From positions 45,312-109,311 of the forward strand of contig CALUZO010000007.1 of the NCBI GenBank assembly GCA_944325305.1: a stretch of DNA of 64,000 nt, in the 5' to 3' direction. This document shows, piece by piece, positions 41,751-50,772 of this stretch (the first letter of the stretch is position 1; each line of letters opens with the position of its first letter). Source of the DNA: an uncultured Rikenellaceae bacterium. GTDB taxonomy: Bacteria; Bacteroidota; Bacteroidia; Bacteroidales; Rikenellaceae. A program made the position numbers and the translations under genes. A model generated the notes under the pieces. That model was not told where the DNA came from and did not search any database. It saw nothing but the letters and a program-made list of their open reading frames with translations.

Positions 41751-42452
41751 ATGACAATGGATAGAATAGGTAAATACAGAGGTTCGGACAAGATGGCCGA
41801 TCTGGTGGTGAATAATTATCGCACGCTGCTTGTAATGAGCCGTTTCGGGATAGGCCTCGGATTTGCGGAACATACTATCGACGAGGTGTGTCGTGAACAC
41901 GGTGTCGATACCAGAACCTTTATGGCGGTAGTCAACATGCTACTGCACAATGAGGTGACCGAAAATGACGTGTTGTCTGTGTCGCCGGTGTCGTTGCTGA
42001 TGTACCTTCACAACTCGCATGACTATTTTCTCGGGTTCCGCCTTCCGGGCATAAGGCACGACCTGGTGCGTGTACTCGGTAATCCGGAGGATGATCTTAC
42101 CAGAGCGATCATAAACTATTTCGACCAATATGTAGATGAGGTCCGGAAACATATGTCATATGAAGAGGAGATGGTCTTCCCTTACGTGCGCAATCTTCTC
42201 GCCGGTACTCAGGATGGAAACTATAATATAGGAATATTCCATAAACATCACGATCAGGTCGAGGCCAAACTGAAAGAGTTCAAGCAGATACTTATCAAAT
42301 ACTATCCGGGTGACAGCTCCAACGAACTGAACGGCGTGCTTTTCGATATTTTTAACTGTGAATATGACCTCGCTTCACACAATGAAATTGAGGATCATCT
42401 GTTCATCCCGCTCATAGAGAATATAGAACATAAAATCAGAAGTACAAAATGA
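41751..42452 (+). CDS. Hemerythrin-domain protein (RIC/YtfE-like)
   Basis: The product has 233 residues from the ATG at 41751 (MTMDRI), with an ATG two codons later as an alternative. The N-terminal part (residues 10-65, GFAEHTIDEVCREHGVDT) resembles the ScdA_N domain of RIC-type iron-centre repair proteins but lacks their cysteines. The hemerythrin bundle follows with diiron-ligand motifs YLHNSHDYFL, RKHMSYEEEMVFPYV, GIFHKHHDQV and SHNEIEDHLFIPLIE. RIC proteins repair iron-sulfur clusters after nitric oxide or oxygen damage; sensing oxygen or NO is also possible. It overlaps the LuxR gene by four bases, so the two proteins very probably act together. Confidence 0.88.
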   Translation: MTMDRIGKYRGSDKMADLVVNNYRTLLVMSRFGIGLGFAEHTIDEVCREHGVDTRTFMAVVNMLLHNEVTENDVLSVSPVSLLMYLHNSHDYFLGFRLPGIRHDLVRVLGNPEDDLTRAIINYFDQYVDEVRKHMSYEEEMVFPYVRNLLAGTQDGNYNIGIFHKHHDQVEAKLKEFKQILIKYYPGDSSNELNGVLFDIFNCEYDLASHNEIEDHLFIPLIENIEHKIRSTK

Positions 42453-43057
42453 GCAGGCCTTTGAGAATAACCATTGCCGAATCATCAGAGATAATAAGGC
42501 GGGGGCTGGTAGCTACGCTTAAGAATATCGGAACGCTTCAGGCCGAGGTCCATGAGGTGACCGAGGCCGGACAATTGCGCAGTTCGTTGGGTTGGCAGCA
42601 GCCCGATATGCTTATAATCAATCCTTCAATGATCAGTGTCTTGTCGTTGCAGCAGATACGGAAGGACGGGATGGCGCAGGATATTAAATGTATAGCGCTG
42701 CAAACATCGCTTGCTGACGCTTCTGTTACGCGTTCGTTTGACGAAGTGTTGTCTATATACGACAGCGGAGAACAGATAGGCGACAAATTGACGCGACTTA
42801 TGGGACGAAGCGAAACCGATAAACGTCACGAATCCTTGAGCCAGAGAGAAAAAGAGGTTATAGTCTGTGTGGTTAAGGGTATGACCAATAAACAGATAGC
42901 CGATAAGTTGTGCCTTTCGGCGCATACAGTGGTTACGCACCGACGTAATATTTCGGCAAAACTCGATATCCATAGTACGGCAGGCCTTACGATTTATGCC
43001 ATAGTGAACAAACTGGTGGAACTCGACGAGATAGACAAGGCGGGGCAAACGGAATAA
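42449..43057 (+). CDS. LuxR-family regulator with degenerate receiver domain
   Basis: The product has 202 residues. The N-terminal part (1-115) has the length and fold pattern of a response-regulator receiver but lacks the chemistry: the acidic pair is reduced to Glu11-Ser12 (ITIAESSE) and the phospho-acceptor Asp is replaced by Asn58 (PDMLIINPSM). The C-terminal GerE/LuxR helix-turn-helix is intact (LSQREKEVIVCVVKG, NKQIADKLCLSAHTVVTHRRN). It is probably controlled by something other than phosphorylation, most simply by the co-encoded hemerythrin protein, whose gene overlaps its start by four bases. No histidine kinase is nearby. Confidence 0.88.
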   Translation: MSRPLRITIAESSEIIRRGLVATLKNIGTLQAEVHEVTEAGQLRSSLGWQQPDMLIINPSMISVLSLQQIRKDGMAQDIKCIALQTSLADASVTRSFDEVLSIYDSGEQIGDKLTRLMGRSETDKRHESLSQREKEVIVCVVKGMTNKQIADKLCLSAHTVVTHRRNISAKLDIHSTAGLTIYAIVNKLVELDEIDKAGQTE

Positions 43058-43078
43058 ACCGTAAAAAAAGGAGAATGC

Positions 43079-43108
43079 AAGACGGGTTTTCGGCCCGTCT
43101 TTTTTTTG
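43079..43108 (+). terminator. Terminator after the hemerythrin-LuxR operon
   Basis: AAGACGGG and CCCGTCTT (43079-43086 and 43094-43101) followed by a run of Ts. Confidence 0.9.
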
Positions 43109-43129
43109 CGATTTATCCATGACTCCAAA

Positions 43130-43159
43130 TTTGTATGTAAGAATAAATTTATACTTTTA
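43130..43159 (+). promoter_or_regulatory. Probable promoter of the GH127-like gene
   Basis: TTTG (43130-43133), 18 bases, TACTTTTA (43152-43159), one mismatch in the -7 element. The gene starts 26 bases later. Confidence 0.4.
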
Positions 43160-43184
43160 TGAACGTTATGACTGAAAACCCAAA

Positions 43185-45224
43185 ATGAAGATGATCCGTG
43201 AAATCATATTGTCAGCAGTGGCATTGGCAGCGTGCTTCTCGTGTGTATCGGTAGCCGATAAGGTTACTGTCGTGGACAGACCCGACGTAACGGCTGGTCG
43301 CAACTCTTATTATGCGAGTAATAAAGCACCGCTTCAGCCTCAATACTTCATAAAACTACCTGCCGGGACTATCAAGCCTGCCGGATGGATAGCCAAACAA
43401 CTCGAACTGCAAAAAAACGGGTTGATGGGAAATCTCGGCGACATCAGCGCGTGGCTTCAGAAAGACGGCAATGCCTGGCTGTCGCAAGGCGGCGAATTCG
43501 GCTGGGAGGAGGTTCCGTATTGGCTGCGCGGTTACAGCATGACGGCATATATTTTCGACGACGAGCAAATGCTGGACGAAACCAGGTTTTGGATCGAAAG
43601 CATAATGGCCAGTCAAAGGGAAGACGGCTACTTCGGCCCTGAAACGATGAAAAGAGGTAATCTCGACTTGTGGCCGAATATGATAGTATGCTGGATCATG
43701 CAGGAATACTACGAATATACCGGCGATGAGAGGGTTATCGACTTTATGTCGAGATACTTCCGTTGGGTGGCCGAATATCCGGATCAGAATTTTCTGAAGG
43801 ATTATTGGGAGAACAGCCGTGGCGGAGATATGATGTGGAGTGTCGTGTGGCTATATAACCGTACGGGCGAGAGATCGCTTCTGGCGCTTGCCGACAAGAT
43901 ACACCGCAATACGGCCGACTGGACGAAGGCAACGGAACTCCCCAACTGGCATAATGTGAACATCGCACAGGGAGTCCGCGAGCCGGCAACTTACTGGCTG
44001 TTCAATAAAAATGACGATCTGCTGCGTGCCAGCTATAATGTTCAGAGCCTTGTCCGGCGTGCTTTCGGACAGGTGCCGGGGGGAATGTTCGGAGCAGACG
44101 AGAATGCCCGCATAGGTTTCTTCGATCCGCGTCAGGGAACCGAGACGTGCGGCTTTGCCGAGCAGATGGCCTCGGACCAGATAATGCTTATGATAACCGG
44201 CGATCCGTATTGGGCCGAGAATTGCGAGGATGTAGCATTCAATAGTTTCCCTGCGGCTTTCATGCCGGATTACAAGTCGCTCAGGTATATCACTTCGCCG
44301 AACCAGACGGTGAGCGATTCCAAAAACCATAGACCAGGCATAGACAACAGCGGTCCTTTCCTCATGATGAATCCCTTCAGCAGTCGGTGCTGTCAGCACA
44401 ATCACGGTCTGGGATGGCCCTATATGATAAACCATCTCGTTATGGCAACTCCGGACAACGGTTTGGCGGCCGTCGAATACGCCGCGTGCTCGGTAAGGGC
44501 GAAGGTCGGCGACGGTGCCGAGGTGACATTGAAAGAGATGGGGGATTATCCTTTCGACGACAGGATAACATTTACCGTATCGACGGCCGAGAATGTGTTG
44601 TTCCCGCTATATTTGCGCGTTCCGACATGGTGCGGAGCGGCTTCTGTGAAAATAAACGGCAAGAAGGTGCCTGGCAGGTTCTTGCCGGGCAAGTACATAC
44701 GGATAGAGCGTACGTGGGAGGATGGCGACCGGGTGGAACTTACCGTGCCGATGGAGATAAGGATGCGGAGGTGGCAGGCCAACAAGAATAGTGTGAGTGT
44801 AGATTACGGCCCGCTGACTCTGTCGCTGGCGATCAAGGAAAAGTACGTACAGAAAGACAGTAAAGAGACAGCCATACACGATTCGAGGTGGCAGGCTGGG
44901 GCCGAAGCTTCCCAATGGCCATCGTATGAAATATATGCCGATTCTCCGTGGAATTATGCTCTGGCCACGGATGCGGATATTACGGTGGAGAAAAAGTCGC
45001 TTGAAGAGGGGGTTAATCCATTTACGGTAGAATCATCGCCTTTGGTCTTCAAGGCAAAAGGTCGCAGGGTCCCATCGTGGAAAATTGACAGTTATGGATT
45101 GACGGGTGTCCTGCCGTATGATTTCGAGAACCGTTCGGACAGTGTAGAAGATATAATTCTAATTCCGATGGGTGCTGCCCGTCTTCGTATATCGGCATTC
45201 CCGACAGCTGCTGTCGGCCTTTAG
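43185..45224 (+). CDS. GH127/GH146-like (DUF1680) beta-L-arabinofuranosidase
   Basis: The product has 679 residues with a hydrophobic lipoprotein-like N-terminus (AACFSC; Cys17 or Cys20). It matches the DUF1680 fold: an (alpha/alpha)6 barrel followed by beta-sandwiches from about residue 430. The unusual zinc-cysteine active site of this group is recognisable: Glu320 and Cys322 in GTETCGFAE and the pair Cys402-Cys403 in SSRCCQHNHG, where one Cys is the nucleophile in characterised members. These enzymes remove beta-L-arabinofuranose from plant glycoproteins or pectin. The exact family (127, 146 or a relative) is not settled. It is monocistronic. Confidence 0.86.
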   Translation: MKMIREIILSAVALAACFSCVSVADKVTVVDRPDVTAGRNSYYASNKAPLQPQYFIKLPAGTIKPAGWIAKQLELQKNGLMGNLGDISAWLQKDGNAWLSQGGEFGWEEVPYWLRGYSMTAYIFDDEQMLDETRFWIESIMASQREDGYFGPETMKRGNLDLWPNMIVCWIMQEYYEYTGDERVIDFMSRYFRWVAEYPDQNFLKDYWENSRGGDMMWSVVWLYNRTGERSLLALADKIHRNTADWTKATELPNWHNVNIAQGVREPATYWLFNKNDDLLRASYNVQSLVRRAFGQVPGGMFGADENARIGFFDPRQGTETCGFAEQMASDQIMLMITGDPYWAENCEDVAFNSFPAAFMPDYKSLRYITSPNQTVSDSKNHRPGIDNSGPFLMMNPFSSRCCQHNHGLGWPYMINHLVMATPDNGLAAVEYAACSVRAKVGDGAEVTLKEMGDYPFDDRITFTVSTAENVLFPLYLRVPTWCGAASVKINGKKVPGRFLPGKYIRIERTWEDGDRVELTVPMEIRMRRWQANKNSVSVDYGPLTLSLAIKEKYVQKDSKETAIHDSRWQAGAEASQWPSYEIYADSPWNYALATDADITVEKKSLEEGVNPFTVESSPLVFKAKGRRVPSWKIDSYGLTGVLPYDFENRSDSVEDIILIPMGAARLRISAFPTAAVGL

Positions 45225-45687
45225 ACTCCATGGGAATAGGCTGCGGGTCGAGCTAATGAGACGAGAGTTGATCTCGAATTTGACGTCAGACTTCCTGACC
45301 GTCGGTAAGATGGTTCGGTAAGGTGAATGCGGGTACATTATAGTTGATAAACCGATTCTTGTCCGGAATATTTCTATATTGTATCAGATTGTTAGACAGG
45401 TTTTGGATCTATATTAGTGGATTAAATAGCGGATATTTTGTGAATTATTATTGCAAAACAACGTTATAAAGGTTTGATCAATATAGACTAATATTGTGTG
45501 TCTTTTGATTGTGAGATTATATAATGTAGAATATGTAAAGGCCATTTTATGATAGATATAAGTAGTAAATTTGTTCAAGAGTTTTAAAAATATTCTTGTT
45601 TTTCTTCTACCAAAAAATAGATAATAATTCCATCTCTCCACTATGTCTATAGTTTCATTATTGACTCGATTGATCTTTTTCATAAAA
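45225..45687. other. Composition boundary at the 3' end of the polysaccharide operon
   Basis: Base composition drops sharply to AT-rich across this stretch. It holds no feature other than the weak ORF at 45414-45683. No terminator was identified for either converging transcript. Confidence 0.5.
45414..45683 (-). CDS. Hypothetical basic protein at the end of the polysaccharide operon
   Basis: An 89-residue frame that starts four bases after the GT4 stop. I do not recognise it. It is basic and rich in Ile, Tyr and Asn and has no domain that I can name. The close spacing supports translation; the composition and short length argue for a remnant of a longer gene. Confidence 0.3.
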   Translation of the reverse strand: MKKINRVNNETIDIVERWNYYLFFGRRKTRIFLKLLNKFTTYIYHKMAFTYSTLYNLTIKRHTILVYIDQTFITLFCNNNSQNIRYLIH

Positions 45688-46812
45688 TCAAGTCAAGATT
45701 TCTTTATAGAGTGCGTATACAGCATCAACCATTTTCTCCACCGAAAAGAAAGATTCATACCGTTCAAAACAGTTTTTGCTGAATTGGCTCATTAACTCCG
45801 GCGAGTCCAATATTTCGTTAATTGCTGAAGCTAAAGCAGAAGCATTGCAAACAGGTACATTTATACCTGTAACATTGTGAAGATTGACCCAATTCACTCC
45901 AGAATTAGGAATGTCACATGACACTATAGGTACCCCCATAGACAAAGCTTCTGCCAAAACTACACCGAAAGCTTCGGTACGAATAATTGATGGCAGACAA
46001 AACAAATCGGCCGCTGCGAAATAAGCACCGATCTCATTCTCCGGTATCCGACCGATAAGACGTACCCGATCTTCTACACCATACTCAGTAATCTGTTTTT
46101 TCAATTCAGTTTGTAATTCTCCTGTACCTCCGATAAGTACTATTGTATTGTTCCTCAGATATTGTGCAGACTCTATTAGGTAACGGAATCCTTTATAATA
46201 TGTCAATCGACCAATACTCAGAATGATCTTTTTACCTTGATAAGAAGCCTTGATCCATTGGCTGGTGCCTTCTGGGCAAATCAGATGTTTCATGTCTACT
46301 CCGATAGGTATTACCCGCACCTTATTTTTGTATGGTTGCAAGTCTTGCGAGCCTTGGAAGTAATTTTGACTGGTTACGATAATTTGGTCGGCCCGTCGCA
46401 GCAACATTTTCTGGAATGGTCTGTAAATCCTCAGCAACGCCTTTTGCTTTACAATATCCGAATGCCAGTGTAGAACTACCTTGCCTCGTGTTGGAAAAAG
46501 CAAAGGGGCAACTGCCGCTATCGGATTAGGCAGATGCCAATGGACTATGTCATAATCATTCCTGATGCGACGATACACACCAAAGAAACGGAAAGATATA
46601 GGGGTCGAGAACAAAATTGTAGTAAGAGGCACACGGAATAGCCTATATCCGGTAGGTTCGGACAGTGTCTCATTGCGGACAGAGTGATGGAAACAAAGCT
46701 CGTCGACATGACAGTCCTTCTTTAGATTCAGATTCTCGACGAGGTCGAAGTTTACTTTTTCAATGCCTCCAAAGAACGGAGGATAATATTTGCCAATGTG
46801 CAATACTTTCAT
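45688..46812 (-). CDS. GT4-family glycosyltransferase
   Basis: The product has 374 residues with a GT-B fold. It opens KVLHIGKYYPPFFGGIEKV, the family 4 acceptor loop. The donor domain has ILSIGRLTYYKGFRYLIESA and the E-x7-E motif in IRTEAFGVVLAEALSMGVPIV. It would add one sugar of the surface-polysaccharide repeat unit on the cytoplasmic face of the membrane, using a nucleotide sugar. It is the last well-supported gene of the operon, eight bases after wzy. Donor and linkage cannot be predicted. Confidence 0.92.
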   Translation of the reverse strand: MKVLHIGKYYPPFFGGIEKVNFDLVENLNLKKDCHVDELCFHHSVRNETLSEPTGYRLFRVPLTTILFSTPISFRFFGVYRRIRNDYDIVHWHLPNPIAAVAPLLFPTRGKVVLHWHSDIVKQKALLRIYRPFQKMLLRRADQIIVTSQNYFQGSQDLQPYKNKVRVIPIGVDMKHLICPEGTSQWIKASYQGKKIILSIGRLTYYKGFRYLIESAQYLRNNTIVLIGGTGELQTELKKQITEYGVEDRVRLIGRIPENEIGAYFAAADLFCLPSIIRTEAFGVVLAEALSMGVPIVSCDIPNSGVNWVNLHNVTGINVPVCNASALASAINEILDSPELMSQFSKNCFERYESFFSVEKMVDAVYALYKEILT

Positions 46813-46820
46813 AATTAATA

Positions 46821-48137
46821 CTAATTGGATTGGCCTTGCTCTATCCGTACGGCACTAAATGGAGACTTAAAGCATAAAGCAAGAGTTGTAAATGTCACCA
46901 ATGCATAAGTTCCTGAACCAGAAATATAATTAAGTTGGAAAACAAGCAATAGAATAATCGTAAAAACACACATCAATGGTATATAGAGCATATTATGATA
47001 ATAATATACCTGACTCCACACTTTTTTAGCAAGATACCCAAAAACAAACATCATAAAGATTCCAAACCAGCCAAAATCCAAATACCAAAGGAAAAAGAAT
47101 GTACTCCATATCCCTCGCCTAGCATTATGTTGGTTAATCTCTTCTTGTATATCATATGTGGAGCCAAATACTTTAGTAAGAAACTTTGTTATAACTGAGA
47201 ATGTGGCCGTACCGTAGAAGTGGTCTCCCTGTTGGTCTACATATTGTTTAACTATGGGAAACTCAAAGATAGCATGTACTCCGTATTGCATTATATTGGA
47301 GTAAGCAAACAAGTAAACGAAATACCATTTATCTGAACTTCCCTCCAGCAAACTACGAAAAGAGTCTGTAGCAGGGACTTTGTCGGAATAACCGCCAGTT
47401 TCAGAAACCAGTGCCATAGTTGATGATATATTCTGATCTGACAACCGACGCAAAAACAGAGCTCCTACTATATATCCAATGCCAAGTATAATCACGAGCC
47501 ACATCATCATATTTTTAAACGAAATATGAAATTTGAGTTTACCCACACATAACAACAGCAAGACATAATAGACTAACGGTATAACGATGGCAAAACGACT
47601 GCCGCACAAAAGGCCATTAATCATCAATAAGCAAAAGACAGTCAATGACAACAATTTCCATTTGAATGAATGTAACCCTTTGCAAATCAAATCAATCATC
47701 GGAGGGATATAGGTATAGAACATAAGCAAACTGGCGATAATTGAAAATATACTGCCACTACCCTCCGCAAGCAGATTCATGTTGTCTATCGTAGATGTAG
47801 AAATTGATACTCCCCTGTAAAAGAACAAATCATAATAACGGAACAATACTCCAACAAGTCCCAAACAGAATGTAATCTTATATATACGTTCTATTTTAGC
47901 ACGGTTAACCTTGATTTCTATCTGTGCGTTAGTCCGTTTACTTCGTATCATTTTTGTTCCCAGCCAGAAAAACAATAATGACAATACAATATATAAAACA
48001 GAAGACGTATCAAGTGTATTGTGGATATTGACTGGAGCCAATATTAAAAATCCAAACAAGATAATAAGTGCTATCAATATTATTCTTTCCGGCCGAAGAT
48101 TATAAACAATCTCCGGTTTAAGCGTAATCTGTTCCAT
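46821..48137 (-). CDS. wzy: O-antigen/capsule polymerase (Wzy-like)
   Basis: The product has 438 residues and about eleven transmembrane helices, with a large periplasmic loop (roughly residues 240-330) containing the R-x-x-x-G-like region. It resembles oligosaccharide repeat-unit polymerases, which link repeat units on undecaprenyl diphosphate in the periplasm. Sequence conservation in Wzy proteins is poor, so the assignment rests on topology and on its place in an operon with wzx and glycosyltransferases. Confidence 0.82.
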   Translation of the reverse strand: MEQITLKPEIVYNLRPERIILIALIILFGFLILAPVNIHNTLDTSSVLYIVLSLLFFWLGTKMIRSKRTNAQIEIKVNRAKIERIYKITFCLGLVGVLFRYYDLFFYRGVSISTSTIDNMNLLAEGSGSIFSIIASLLMFYTYIPPMIDLICKGLHSFKWKLLSLTVFCLLMINGLLCGSRFAIVIPLVYYVLLLLCVGKLKFHISFKNMMMWLVIILGIGYIVGALFLRRLSDQNISSTMALVSETGGYSDKVPATDSFRSLLEGSSDKWYFVYLFAYSNIMQYGVHAIFEFPIVKQYVDQQGDHFYGTATFSVITKFLTKVFGSTYDIQEEINQHNARRGIWSTFFFLWYLDFGWFGIFMMFVFGYLAKKVWSQVYYYHNMLYIPLMCVFTIILLLVFQLNYISGSGTYALVTFTTLALCFKSPFSAVRIEQGQSN

Positions 48138-48172
48138 TATTCTATTTTTTCTACAGACAATCCAACAATGTT

Positions 48173-49486
48173 TTATTGATTAATCTTGCTCAATATCTGA
48201 ACGAATCCTTTCATACAATTAGCGATATTATCTTCCTGTAAAGCCGTTTCGTATGGTATTCCTTGGAAACTTGTTCGGTTAAGCCGATTGATAAAATCAA
48301 TCTTCTCTCTTTGGGTTGTTTTAGGGAAAACATTGTTACGAATCTGACCTACCCATTCAGCCAATCCGTCAAACGCTTCAAGCCACGGACAGTTCCTCAT
48401 ATCGTTATTCATGGTCTTGATTAGAGTCAACACTGGAGTATCTGCGAGAATGCATTCTATGGCAACCGTACCGGTAGCAGTAACAACCAGATTTGCCAAA
48501 GGCAGCACCGCGTCCATTGATGTCGCATGTGAGACCGGCACGATGCGGTTTTCTCCCTCCATATAACTGAGCAGTTCGGGTGTCAACTCGTATTTCGACT
48601 TTGGGTTGGGTTTTACGACAACAAGTACATCTTCCGGAGTGTTCCGGATAATTTGTTGAATCGTATTTAGCTGGTTACGGAATGGACTGCCCCATACGTC
48701 CAGATTGGCCTCCGGCTGCATCTGCATAGGATAAAGTATCATGAAACGCCCCTTTCCGTCCAGCATCTCCCTGCGGGCTGTAGCCAGTTCATCCCATTGA
48801 TGTATTAACGCCTTGCGTTTGTGTTCAATCCGTACCTTCACCCATGGCGCGGGCGTATTGTAGTGTTCTCCAGTTAGATAGGAAAGTGATAGCTGGGATA
48901 AATCCTTTATCCGAGACCATCGTGTAGCCAGCGTCTTTTCCCGCTTCTTCATGTAATCTGGCTTTATTGTTCTATGGACAATTCTGTCAATAAGTGCAAC
49001 GGCCTCCTCATCTTGGAGTATATCTTCCGACCCGGAAAACGGTTCTAAAGTATCGTAGCGATAAAATGAAAAGCGGCCTACAGGGAAGCGACAGGTCGAA
49101 GGCTGAAAATATGGAATTGAAAGTTGTTTGCATATGTCAATCGTAATCAGCTCATGAAAAGCCGTGCTCTCTCCGAAAACGATTTTCGGTTGTTCTCGCT
49201 TCAGACACTTGCCTATGAGCCGGCGGTAATAGCTGTAATGTCCTGTGGAATGATGGCCGAAATAATTGATGTTGCGGTCGGAGCATATCAGTCTAACATC
49301 AGTCTCGCAGGGAGAAGATAGGTCAGATTTACGGGGATATGGCAACATTACCGTCCTGCCGTTTGCGGGATGGAAGCGGTGGTTCTGAACAATAAACATT
49401 ACCTCGTGTCCCTGACTGACTAAGTGACCAGCGACTGTATCCCAGAAGAGAGTCCTGTAGCGATTTTCAATAAAAGCAATTTTCAT
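48173..49486 (-). CDS. GT-B glycosyltransferase, capsule-synthesis type
   Basis: The product has 437 residues. The N-terminal Rossmann-like segment (IAFIENRYRTLFWDTVAGHL) and the C-terminal VTATGTVAIECILADTPVLTL, which resembles the donor site of Kdo-, sialyl- and TagF-like transferases, suggest a GT-B enzyme. Given the nonulosonate genes in the same operon, it is the best candidate for the CMP-nonulosonate-using transferase, but that is inference from context. It starts four bases from the wzx stop. Confidence 0.7.
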   Translation of the reverse strand: MKIAFIENRYRTLFWDTVAGHLVSQGHEVMFIVQNHRFHPANGRTVMLPYPRKSDLSSPCETDVRLICSDRNINYFGHHSTGHYSYYRRLIGKCLKREQPKIVFGESTAFHELITIDICKQLSIPYFQPSTCRFPVGRFSFYRYDTLEPFSGSEDILQDEEAVALIDRIVHRTIKPDYMKKREKTLATRWSRIKDLSQLSLSYLTGEHYNTPAPWVKVRIEHKRKALIHQWDELATARREMLDGKGRFMILYPMQMQPEANLDVWGSPFRNQLNTIQQIIRNTPEDVLVVVKPNPKSKYELTPELLSYMEGENRIVPVSHATSMDAVLPLANLVVTATGTVAIECILADTPVLTLIKTMNNDMRNCPWLEAFDGLAEWVGQIRNNVFPKTTQREKIDFINRLNRTSFQGIPYETALQEDNIANCMKGFVQILSKINQ

Positions 49487-49490
49487 GGCA

Positions 49491-50756
49491 TTAAAAATAT
49501 ACGAAATATATTATGATCGACCCGATCATAAGGGCCAATGCAAACCAGAAACATTTTTGCAATACGATACCTTTTCGACTCAAAAGCCATATCTGCAATC
49601 CGAAAGCTATCGCAAAAAATACGCCATTAAATAAAGCAAAAAGTTCCAATGAAAGGTACTCCCTGATAATGTAAAGAACCAAGGGGAATATCAAAACGAG
49701 TGTGCCGATTCTAAAATTCATCTGACGTACCATGTTTTCACGACTCACCACTCCTTCGCAAAGTGAAATTCCTACCCAAAGGGGCATCTGAAAGATCAAC
49801 AACAAAAAAAGCCTAGTATTTTCCACATTTGCTCCCCCGAAAAAGAAACGACTGAGTATCGGTGCAAAAAAGAAACATGCTAAACATCCACAAAATACAA
49901 GCACCATAACTGCGAGATAATAACGATCCATCTTGCGGGATTCAGCCATATATATTTTTTGGAAAAAAGCGATATAAATAAATAGATATATAATCACAGC
50001 TATACCTGCGAATCTATAATACAGGCTGTATATTCCTACCTGCTCATACCCCATGAAATACTTGATATAGATGCGAGCACATGACGTGAGCCAGTATATC
50101 ACAATTCCCGAAACAATCATGTGGAAACTGAAACGCAGAATTTCGCCACAATCATCCCGAATGATTGATTGTATTGACTTCGTATGCATATGTAGGAATT
50201 TCCAAAGATAGAACCCGCCCAGTCCCAACAAATATACCTGCATCATCACCTCGAGCAGGGCAACGGCTTGTGTCAGATGGAATGCCCACACAATCAGTAT
50301 CACCGCCGTCAGAACAAAATAATATCCTCCGTCAAACAATACTCCCAGATAGCCTTCCCCCTCTGACTTCAGTATGGAACTGTAAACTCTCTGGAGCGCA
50401 AAGATCAACGTAAACAGTATAATTAGCGAAACTTGCTCGTTCAAAAAGCCTGACCAACGCATCAGACAGAACACGACTGAAAGTATTAATACAGGAATGC
50501 CATAAAACAAAAAGGCCTGGCGCTTTTCATACTCTTGTCGCTTAAGGACAAAGTATGGATAAGCTCCGGTCAGTCCGAGGGATGCGATTACGGCCGTCAT
50601 GCTTCCAAAGGCATATGAGAACTCGACGACGCCGTATTCTTCCAGAGATACGAACTTTAGGAAAAAGATCGGAGCAAGGAAAGCTACACCTTTGGCCAAA
50701 GCAAAGAATAGCAGGTTTTGCTCGATTTTTTTCAGCATTCCCATCTTATTCTGCAT
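49491..50756 (-). CDS. wzx: Polysaccharide flippase (Wzx-like)
   Basis: The product has 421 residues with about twelve transmembrane helices, the layout of MOP-superfamily polysaccharide transporters (FALAKGVAFLAPIFFLKFVSLEEYGVVEF near the N-terminus is typical). It moves the undecaprenyl-linked repeat unit to the periplasmic face. The ATG five codons in (MGMLKK) is an alternative start. It pairs with Wzy, indicating a Wzx/Wzy-dependent surface polysaccharide. Confidence 0.88.
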   Translation of the reverse strand: MQNKMGMLKKIEQNLLFFALAKGVAFLAPIFFLKFVSLEEYGVVEFSYAFGSMTAVIASLGLTGAYPYFVLKRQEYEKRQAFLFYGIPVLILSVVFCLMRWSGFLNEQVSLIILFTLIFALQRVYSSILKSEGEGYLGVLFDGGYYFVLTAVILIVWAFHLTQAVALLEVMMQVYLLGLGGFYLWKFLHMHTKSIQSIIRDDCGEILRFSFHMIVSGIVIYWLTSCARIYIKYFMGYEQVGIYSLYYRFAGIAVIIYLFIYIAFFQKIYMAESRKMDRYYLAVMVLVFCGCLACFFFAPILSRFFFGGANVENTRLFLLLIFQMPLWVGISLCEGVVSRENMVRQMNFRIGTLVLIFPLVLYIIREYLSLELFALFNGVFFAIAFGLQIWLLSRKGIVLQKCFWFALALMIGSIIIYFVYF

Positions 50757-50772
50757 AAGCGTTTCCTATAAT

